Origin: Bactericera cockerelli
Taxonomy: Eukaryota; Arthropoda; Insecta; Hemiptera; Triozidae
Length of the DNA: 64,000 bases
NCBI GenBank assembly: GCA_024516035.1
Contig: CM044961.1
Span: 16,853,756 to 16,917,755, forward strand
Direction of reading: 5' to 3'
Shown here: in pieces, positions 10,731-19,622 of the stretch
Numbering within the stretch: the first letter of the stretch is position 1
Layout of the letters: each line of letters starts with the position of its first letter
Notes under the pieces: model-generated
Told to the model about the DNA's origin: nothing
The model's database searches: none
What the model saw: only the letters and a program-made list of their open reading frames with translations
Translations under genes and position numbers: made by a program

Positions 10731-10984
10731 TAGTATGTATTACTGTATGAGTTGGCTGTAGTTGTATTCATCTCACTTCTTTTCTTTGTCCAACCCATGG
10801 GACTAGAGTGGAACGTCAATAAATTATCCTCTTTCACTTCGCCTTTTCTAAAAGCTACTTGGGGTCGGCATTGTTCAACCTGTACCTCACGGTTGTGATT
10901 GGTTGGTTCTGGCACTCCTACTTCCACATTTTAAGGCTGGATGCTCTTTCTAGCAGCAAACCTGTTGAGAGTGCCGATGATTGG

Positions 10985-11240
10985 TGTTCTTGTCTTTTAT
11001 AATAATAACAAGCGGGCTATCGCCCGCTTTGCGGGCCGAGGCATGGCCGTGAAAGCAAAAATCCTTTTCGCCAATGGCAGGTGTTGTAGTGGGAGTTTCG
11101 AAAAATCCCGTCTTATTGCACATCTAGACTATAAGACAAAGCTACCTACCAAATTTCAGCTTCCTAGGACTTACGGTTTGGGCTGTAGAGCGATGATCAG
11201 TCAGTGGTCAGTGGTCAGTGGTCAGTGAGTGTCTTTGACA
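10985..11240 (+). repeat. GC-rich structured segment with alternative hairpins and heptamer repeat
   Basis: AAGCGGGC (11010-11017) pairs with GCCCGCTT (11022-11029) across TATC. The same GCCCGC (11022-11027) can instead pair with GCGGGC (11031-11036) across TTT, so two hairpins compete. The segment is far more GC-rich than its surroundings and ends with four tandem GGTCAGT-type heptamers (about 11197-11230). A 95-codon plus frame runs through it without a known domain. The fixed-looking head and short-repeat tail suggest an end of an unidentified mobile element. Confidence 0.5.
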
Positions 11241-11267
11241 TTTATATATTAAGATAATACTCTTTAG

Positions 11268-11421
11268 TGGAAGATAACCACCAGTTGAGGTAAATGCTTA
11301 AAGCATTTTCCATCATATACTCAATTAATGAGGAAAAATTCATGTATAGGGTGGGATTTGAACCAACGGATCCATACGCTACCAGACTAGCGCCTTAACC
11401 ACTTGACTACCCAATGCACTT
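11268..11421 (-). mobile_element. tRNA-derived SINE (family C)
   Basis: The minus-strand head has an A-box TAGTCAAGTGG and B-box GGTTCAAATCC, then a body shared with the truncated copy at about 62305-62465 (TACATGAATTTTTC and CTCA-CTGGTGGTTA blocks). Two copies with the same body argue for a SINE family rather than a tRNA gene. Confidence 0.75.
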
Positions 11422-13256
11422 TTGGCCTGACAAAGCTTGTCTTTAGGCCCAGCGAAACAGCATTAATAAATAAATAAAACAGTGTGAGTCTGTTGATTCT
11501 GAAGATTTATAATTCATAAAAATCCAAGTTATCTCAACTATATCTACCTATACTATAATCAGTTTTAAAAATCACCAAGTATCTACCTTTAATTTAGAGC
11601 GAATAATATCACATAATATTAATATCTTACGTCGCGTCGGCTTCGGGTTTTTGGACTTCTTGGTAGCGTTTATGTATCTAAAACTATAATTCTTTCTTAA
11701 GTTTGTTTATTTTTTATTAATAACTCAAAAATAAGACAAGGACTGAGCCTCTTTTAGTGTATGCGTTTTCAGAACTTAAAATCTAGAATCTAGCCCGTGG
11801 AGTGCAACTTGTGGAGGCTGTCAACAATCTTATTAATGATATGGACTGTGTATAAAATCCTATCCCACAGGTCTTTTTGATATTAAAAATAAATTTGTTA
11901 TGTTTCATATCCTGGTTTGTATGTTTATGATTCAAGTGTCAGATTAGTCAGTAGAGTCCCGGATTCGATTCTCGCCATTTTTTCATGATCAGTCACCCAT
12001 TGTTTTGACATTCAGTGTATGTAGCCAGAAAGTCTACAAGAATATTATTGTCTAAATGGATCCAGCTTATCATCACAAGTTCAAATTATTGCATAAATGT
12101 ATAAGTACATTGATAACCAAAAATAAATATATAGGTGGCATTTTCACATTGCGGAATCTTATGGGTTGCTGTTAGGTTATACGTGTACACACATAATATG
12201 TTATGCTTAAAAAACAGTGGGTACCAAATAAAATAAAATCTATGCTTATTGGGCATATTTTGATGCTTGTTTATAAATACCTAACCTTTCCTTCAAGTTT
12301 TGCATCAGGAATCAAAATTGAAACTTCTAAAGGACCTTGTTTTTTATACAAAGATTAATATAACTTTTTTTTTTTTTTTTTTTTTTACATTTCACATAAT
12401 AATTCATGAACTTAGGGTATAAAAAGTCATATTAATGGGCTATAGCAAATAATTTATATTTAAGAGTTTCAAATAAAGCACGTGAAATTCACTAGGTAGA
12501 AAATAAATTGATTTCCAAAATAACTTTGACAGATCCGTTGAAAATGAAATTGATAAAATCTTTAATTTAAGATGTTCCTTTTATCAGAGAAAGAATTATG
12601 AAGAGCTGGCGAAATGTGAAATACCAAATTTAATGTCTTGTAAAACTGTTGATAGATTGAGTTTAATGTACCTAAATGGGTCCACATTAGACTAATGTAA
12701 GGTCTATATTACTCTACATACAGCGGTACCTACGTAAACCTCGAGATTAAATTAATCGAATTCAGTTCATGTGTCTACAGTTGGAACAAGATTTGAGCAT
12801 AAATTATAGTGCTTAAACTTAGCTTATTCCTAAAAGACCTACTTTTATCCAAAAATAATTTTATGTTCTAAAATTTGGTTCTCTAAGCTTTAGATATCCT
12901 CGGACAGCTGTTTCGGGCTAATGGGCCTTACATACGTAATTACGTACATTGTATTAAAAATTAGTTTTATCACTAACGAGTCAATCAAAGTTCATCTAAT
13001 ATACCTAAACATGAGACATTAACAAAAAGTTCAAAGCACCTTCATTTCTTTTCCAAAATCCAAATATCATACAAAATGCCTAACTAACAAAATGTAAATT
13101 CAGACTAACTTTTTACAAAAAAAAAACTCTTAAAACTCTTTACAAGAATAAGAGGAGAAAAGAATTTCAAAAAAGTGAATAAAATCAAAATTTCTCTCCT
13201 TTTTAGCAAACTTTTGGATCTCATGTTTGTCAGAAACATTTGTAATTAGGTAAAAA
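11422..13256. other. Intergenic; 22-nt T tract at 12365-12386
   Basis: AT-rich sequence without a gene. The T22 tract may be the poly(A) tail of an old minus-strand retroposon, but no body is recognisable. A degenerate B-box-like sequence is near 11958. Confidence 0.45.
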
Positions 13257-13296
13257 TACTTCCGATTTCTAATATTAGAAATTTATCGGATGTTCT
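13257..13296. repeat. Terminal palindrome of a dispersed repeat family (orphan)
   Basis: ACTTCCGATTTCTAATATTA and its continuation reproduce the palindromic end of the repeats at 24597 and 51340, but the flanking body of that family is absent. This is an isolated end or a very decayed copy. Confidence 0.55.
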
Positions 13297-13429
13297 ACTG
13301 GTATTTCTGCTCTACTTGTGATGAATAAAATACGAGAAAAAATGACAGCATTACAAGACTACTCATAACATAATTGGCACAAGTACAATATTGCTTGCTC
13401 GTAATACTGCCGCTGGTCTTTGCTCATGC

Positions 13430-13560
13430 AGGTAATCAGTCATTTTTATAAATGGAACAAGTACCTACAGAGCAGAACAATTTCCACCCTGCCGGGAATC
13501 GAACCCAGGGCACCGTGCGTGAGAGCCTAGTACGATACTCCACTCTGCCACGGTGACTAC
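13430..13560 (-). mobile_element. tRNA-derived SINE, well preserved head
   Basis: On the minus strand TGGCAGAGTGG is a textbook A-box and GGTTCGATTCC a textbook B-box. The T arm pairs (CTGGG with CCCGG), but the 5' and 3' acceptor halves do not pair, so this is a SINE head and not a working tRNA gene. The body limit is estimated. Confidence 0.65.
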
Positions 13561-14354
13561 TTGAATAAATGCATTAATTAATAATGGACTGAATGCAGAT
13601 TAGAATCATGCGTTTCCTGTGTCGGTCTATGCGTAGGCAAAAGCTCCATCTGAGGATGACACAGCGAAATCTTCTCAATGCAGCTGCACCTGTAAGGACA
13701 GGTACAATGCAGTTACCTGTCATCGATAGAATAGATTGCAGATAATGATTTTATACAAGAGAATGTGTGTATCACTGTATCAAAGTACGTGGAAGATATC
13801 TGTATCAATGTATCAGACACGGCAGAGGCATCTGTACACGCATGCGTGTACAAGGGATCATAATTAAAATTTGAAACTTTAGGGTCTTTGAACTTGATTT
13901 AAACTATTATAATGATCAAATCTGACCAATGATCTAGCATAAAACAATGGGATGTTCTAACTATTTGCCAAAAAATTTTGTGTGCGTTTTTGTGGAATAA
14001 TTTTTTTTGGAGCGAATGAGTTTTGAACACTCACTGTTGGAATTTAACCATTTACTAAGGTTACTAAATTATTGTACCAAAATTATCGATACATCATATA
14101 TTACTAGTGAATACTTTCGAGAGTGATTAGTTAAAGCCACTTCTTCCCTTGCATCAAATTGTTCCATTTAGTAGAAGAGTCAGTGGCTGCCCGCTGACTG
14201 TATCATCGCGAGATTCTATAATTTTAAACTTTTCTTTGCGATTTTTGATGTGTTGTCTTTTAAAGTAGGTATTTAGTTATTAAGTTACCTAAAATTTTAT
14301 TTTTTAAACGAGTCAATCTAATTTTAATTTAATCTGCGTCAGCAGCTGCTCAGA
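13561..14354. other. Upstream region of the glycosyltransferase-like locus
   Basis: No gene. E-box-like CAGCTG and CACCTG and several CAGGTA/TACCTG motifs cluster at 13680-13725; their function is unknown. Confidence 0.4.
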
Positions 14355-15541
14355 ATGGAAAGACGAAAGCTCCTCCTCCACATCAACGCAGAAGAAGACG
14401 AGAACACCTCCAACACGTCCTCCGTGAGCAAGTTGTTGATCGAGTGCCCCCGCGTCCTGTACACCGCCTGCTGTTTCATCATCTTCCTCACCACCGGCCT
14501 CTTCCTCCTCATTCTCTTCCTCCTACTCCTGCTCATGCATCAGGAGACCAGCGACCGTGCCGACAAGAACGCTGCAGCAAACAACAGCTAGAACAAAGCC
14601 AACCATCAAAGCAACAACCACAGGCTACCAAAACAAACAATCCATGCTGGAATATCTAAGAAGCATGCGCAAAAACAAAACTTCCGGTAATGTTAAAAGC
14701 AAGAACCTCACTCAAACTTGTTTCAATCTCATCCAAGATGACGAATTTCAGTTCAATAACTTGACGAAGAATAACATCTACTTTGCGAAACCGGCTGATG
14801 AGCTCATCGATGAGAAATTCGCCTGCACCATCGAGTCATGTCTCTACTTGAACCCTTATAAAACAGTGTTTGTCCTCAACTTTGAGTCAAACGGTGGCAG
14901 ACTAGATCCGAATTTAAAACCATCCAACAATTCAGCGACGGTGGGGACAAACGCACTTAACCTATTTGAAGTCCTTCTACAAAAATTTGAAGTCGAAAAA
15001 CATCCACTCGGAGGCATATTTCAGAGGTTCCCCGTTCGAAAACCCTAAATCTGATGAAGACCCTAGAGTGCTGAAAGCTAAAATTGATTTAATTACCTTG
15101 TGGAAATACTCGGGGCTTGTAAACTCCAAGAAAAACATATTGCTCTCAAAATTGTTCTACAACCAATCGACAATCCTTATGGAAAAATCAATTTACTACT
15201 CATCATACGCACACATTTGTTCGCCAGTGGTCGAGAAACTTTTGATAACTTTCAAAACCCTCACCGGTGACTTAGGTAACTCTGGTGAGATAGTGGATAA
15301 CATCCTTAACTCTGCCATCGACACTGTGACCGATGAGTGCGGTGACTGTGACTTGCAGAAGTTGAGTCTCTTTCAAGTCTGCACTGTACTCAAGCCATCC
15401 TGCTATTTTCTTAATATTGAATCGGTTTGGAAGACTAACAAGGTAAATTTGGTGAGCTACTGTCCAAAAATGAATGAGCTGCTTACATCAGAAGCCAGAG
15501 AGACAAAGGATGGCGAAAAGAAACCACCTGTCTTTGCTTGA
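14355..15541 (+). pseudogene. A4GALT-like alpha-1,4-glycosyltransferase, frameshifted, DxD lost
   Basis: Intact relatives are type II Golgi enzymes that transfer a sugar to glycolipids. Three adjoining plus-strand frames together look like one intronless gene. The first (14355-14591) gives a cytosolic tail and a membrane anchor (CCFIIFLTTGLFLLILF, about residues 39-61). The second (about 14557-14985) has IYFAKPAD and the CTIES-NP-VFVL block typical of the family. The third (about 14975-15541) has LITLWKYSGL, TGDLGNSG and VCTVLKPSCYF, matching the LWKYGG, GDWGN-GP and late Cys regions. Two single-base shifts separate the frames. Where the family has YLDxD for metal and nucleotide-sugar binding, this reads LVNSKK, so catalysis is unlikely even without the shifts. 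An AATAAA lies near 15701. The family call is from remembered motif patterns, not a search. Confidence 0.7.
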
Positions 15542-18500
15542 AAAATGGAAAACGAAGCTTCCTGCAGCTTGAAAATTAAACGGGGCTAGAAATCTTCTTT
15601 CCTATTCAGATTCTTTGGTCAAAATTAAAAAAAAAAACATAATTCTATACACATAACATGTTCATTTTTAACTTGGTGAAATCATCATTAGGAATTCAAA
15701 TAAATCTTCAAGAAGTCAATATCCTCTTCTGAATTATTAATACTAATAGTTCAAAAATATGTTGCTGCTATGAATTCAGTAAGTTATCAAAGCTTGACGG
15801 ATTAACTCATTTCCTATAACATGAATTTTACATTTAACCTTATCCTCTCCTTTTCAGTTATTCAACCGTATAGGATATACCAAATTGACTAAATACAATA
15901 TTGTAATTATGTATAATACTACCTATTACAATTGTGATTCATATTTTAAATCACTTAATCAATCCAGGGAAACAATTTGTTTCTATTGGTGTCGTCCCCA
16001 TCCATTGAAATTTTCAAAAAAAATAATTCTCACCCTACATCTATAAGATGACAAAAAAATACTATGTGCTAATTTTATTGGTTTTTAACTAATCTGGTTT
16101 TATTTTAGTTGATTTTTTACCCACTATTTCTCGTTAACCTACTCAGTTACTCGCAAATTAGCTTGCTATGTTTACCACGGCACATTCATAGGACTCAAAA
16201 GTTTAGACATGTTTGTTTTTCCTGTCCGTTTTTCACATATTGGAATGCCATCACGATCATAACTATTTTTATCCTAATTAATAGCATAATGGAGAGGATC
16301 TGAGATCTTCTCATCTCAGCATAGTAATTTATTATCTATTACCAGATGATGACTCAGGCTGAAATTGCTGGCACAAATCACCTCCTGCTTTTCAATCCTT
16401 GGTCCATGCGGCAATCAAGTTCTGTGGCTCTAGCACATGCTTTATGGCTTCTTATATTTTATTTCAGCAAGGAGGACGTTTTTAATTTGAAGATATATGT
16501 TTTATGCGTCGTGCCAACAAAATTGATTGCGGAAAAAGATGATGCGTCCATGAGTAGTTTTTTTTTTAATGTGCGTAGTAGCACTACACCATTAAATACT
16601 GGCAGTTTTTGGTGGTGCTGTGTTGATGGACCCCATCAAAAAGGAAAAAGATCCGTCACTCAGGTCAACTTATTATTGCAAAATCCATTCACTGAAATAT
16701 TGGCTGGCTAATCATTGTAACTTCGTAATGGTAATACCTACTACATAGGGAGCTAAAATGTTGCACAAAGGTGTCTAGATGTGCTGAAAGAATGGATTAC
16801 CTGAAACTCTAAAGCACATCAACCCCGGTAAAAGATCCTTTTTAATGAAGAAGTCTTTTTGAATGATTAATTTTGAGTTTGTGTAAAATATCGTCATGTT
16901 CAGTGACCATGGAACTCAGGAGTTAAAACTGACGTTCATCCCAGTCGTCTTGACAGACTAATCTACCAAAAAGTTTGCTTTTGACTTTAAATTATACGTG
17001 GTTTATTATTTTAGAATATAATGTCAGTTTCTTTGTCATCACTTTTGGCAGTAGAGAGTATCCTCTGAGCTCTAATTTTGCTGAGTGGTTGCCTTCCACA
17101 TCTTCATTCTACTCAGCAATAATTTTAATTGAAATAAAGATTCCAATTACAGAACTAAAGAAACTGTCCTTGTTTAGAAAAACTTTGTAGAACTGTACCA
17201 CCCACAAGTTTGCGAGGTTTCAATTAAACAAATTACTTGGATTCAATAGAACAACTGGAGGATCAATAAAATATACTAATTACCTACCTAGATAGAAACT
17301 AAGATAACGAAATACCACACAGGATGACTAAAGAGTCGAACAATTCCTATTTGTCTTATCTACCCAGTATCGTGAAGATCTCTTCTTAGGTAACCATCAA
17401 CTTTACACAGTTTAACCATCTACTGAACATATCCAGAAGTAGAACCGTAATTATTTTATAAGCTTCATTGTTATACACATCTTTGATGATCCGTTTTCTT
17501 AAAAAAGAGGATCTAAAAAGAGAAAAAAAGATGAGAAAAAAAATACTCAATCATCAGTCATTTGCAATTTTATAAATTGCGAAAAATCCACCTCAAAACT
17601 CAAACTCCTGGCAGACTTAGGACTCATAAACAAAAGGCTTGTTTTGTTCAGAATGGTTTCCTGAGCATTTACTTCCTGATGAGTATTCCGATAGGTATTC
17701 AAATGGATGTTTCCTTTCAGAAGTATTCAGGAGTACCACAGTTAAGTATTAATTTGTTAATCCTTGACGCCAGGGTATCATGATCATGCAAACAAGAATC
17801 TTATCCACAATATGGTAATTCTAAATACTATCATTTTAAGTTTGTTATAAAAATCAGTATTAACAGTAATGTACTGAAGATGAGCAATACGAACAATTCC
17901 TAGATATTATCATTAAAATCATGAATATTATCATTATTAGTTTCATCTTCATGCATACATAATAATGATGAACATAATTATTATAATCAACTTGAGAATA
18001 TAATGAACATCAAAAACATTACTTCTATAAAAACACAAATGAATCTAACAAAACAGCAACAATATACATCAACTCCATGAATATCATGAACAAGTAGTAC
18101 CTGCTAGGAAACATTATCCTAATCATGAACATCTCAGGCTAATCAGTATCATTCTCTATGTGCTCATGTTTCCTCACAAATCATAGAGAGGAGTCTTGAT
18201 ATAATTAGATCTTCCCTCCTTTTTCAAAAGACCTTTTCTTTTCTCAAAAAAAAAAAAATACATGTAATTTTTAACTTTCCGTATTTCTCCTAAACTTTCT
18301 TACCCCCTACAACATTTCCTGTTCACTTTGAAGTAGGAATTTGAGTATTTTTGAATTTGCCTTTTGCATTTTTATCTTTCATTTGAGAGTATCTATCTTT
18401 TAAAAATGCCGAATGTAATGTTAAACGAAGGTAAAAAAAAAAATATTATGTCAACTGCTTCCGAATGTAAAAGGAACTCCATTCTTTTGTCAATTGTTTG

Positions 18501-19253
18501 CTGACATGTTATTTGTATTTTTTGGAAAAACAAACCGCTCGCTGATGTTGTTTGGGGAAGTAATGTGATGAGCATTTATTAATGTACATAGCTCCTTACT
18601 GCATGTAGGTACCTGTAAATTATAATCTATACTCTTGTGCGTACCCTGCACCAAAGACACCAGAATATGCATACTCGTATACATTATACATACATTCATA
18701 TAATGCCTAGCAAAATATGTATATTCCTGATGCCTAAATGTCCTTTGTCAACATACCTACTGCCTGTACTTGCTTGCCTATGTATCTCGTCATGATTACC
18801 AGGTAGCATGTCAAACCTGTCACTAATGATGGGCGATGTTCAAATTAGAGGACAAATCTCAAGAGTTTTATCTTCTTAAATCTCAAAATTCTTGTTCCGT
18901 GGAGTCATCATGTTCAAAGTTTTATAAGTAACTAAGATGTTTACGAGTATTTCTGCTCAGTTGACTCTCGATCAGGTTTAGGGATTGTGTTATGTGAAAA
19001 GAAATAGCTAGATGGTTTAAAAAAGGGAAACATCTTGATTGTAAATAAGACTATGATTTATTTAAGTTTAACCGTTAATGTGACTAACATTTAAATTGAC
19101 AGACCTATATTCACTGTATACAAACTACTCAGCAACCCATATTGACCTCATCCAGCCTGATCTGGTATGGTATACCAACCAAACACGAATTTCCATGGAG
19201 GTGACCATATTCTAACCATGTCTGACACTGCTTAACTTCAGTCTTATTAAAAG
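15542..19253. other. Intergenic, no supported gene
   Basis: Several short open frames (for example 16346-16711 and 16975-17190) have no domain, poor context and no splice support. AT-rich ATCATGAA-type repeats occur at 17870-18090. The stretch just below 19254 is probably the 3' flank of the RT element. Confidence 0.5.
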
Positions 19254-19314
19254 TTACAGATAGAACAATGAAGTCAATTCTTCTGATGGCAATGCTCCTA
19301 ACACGCTGGCAGCA

Positions 19315-19622
19315 TTTTTTTTTTTTTTTTTTTTTTAAAGATGAGTGTTTCACAGCCGTTTTTATTTCGTAGCCATGAAACAGGAGCTACTGTAGACGCT
19401 TGTGGTCTGTGTTGTAGCCTGCCCATCCCGTAGTATGCCTCCCCTCTGATGGGCGAGAAGTGACACAATACTTCCCAATTAGGTGCTGGGTCAACACGAG
19501 CGCACCGGAAGGTATCCCTTACAAACAACTGTAACCAAATTAAGAATACAAATTTTTGTCGGCGCGGGGGTTCGAACCCGGGACCTTCCGCATGGCAAGC
19601 GAGTGCTTAAGTAACTAAGATT
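19315..19622 (-). mobile_element. tRNA-Gly-like SINE (family B) inserted in the RT gene
   Basis: The minus-strand head CTCGCTTGCCATGCGGAAGG followed by GGTTCGAACCC resembles tRNA-Gly(GCC). A body of about 220 bp and a 22-nt poly(A) tail (T at 19315-19336) follow. Two further copies, at 58489-58755 and 60304-60612, share the whole body. The insertion lies between codon 857 and the next codon of the host RT. An obvious long target duplication is absent; only a few bases (AAT) may be shared. Confidence 0.9.

Noticed and set aside
13487..13560. True tRNA gene on the minus strand
   Set aside because: A and B boxes are perfect, but the acceptor halves do not pair.
16346..16711. 121-codon plus-strand frame
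   Set aside because: Unrecognised, low-complexity Phe run, no supporting signals.
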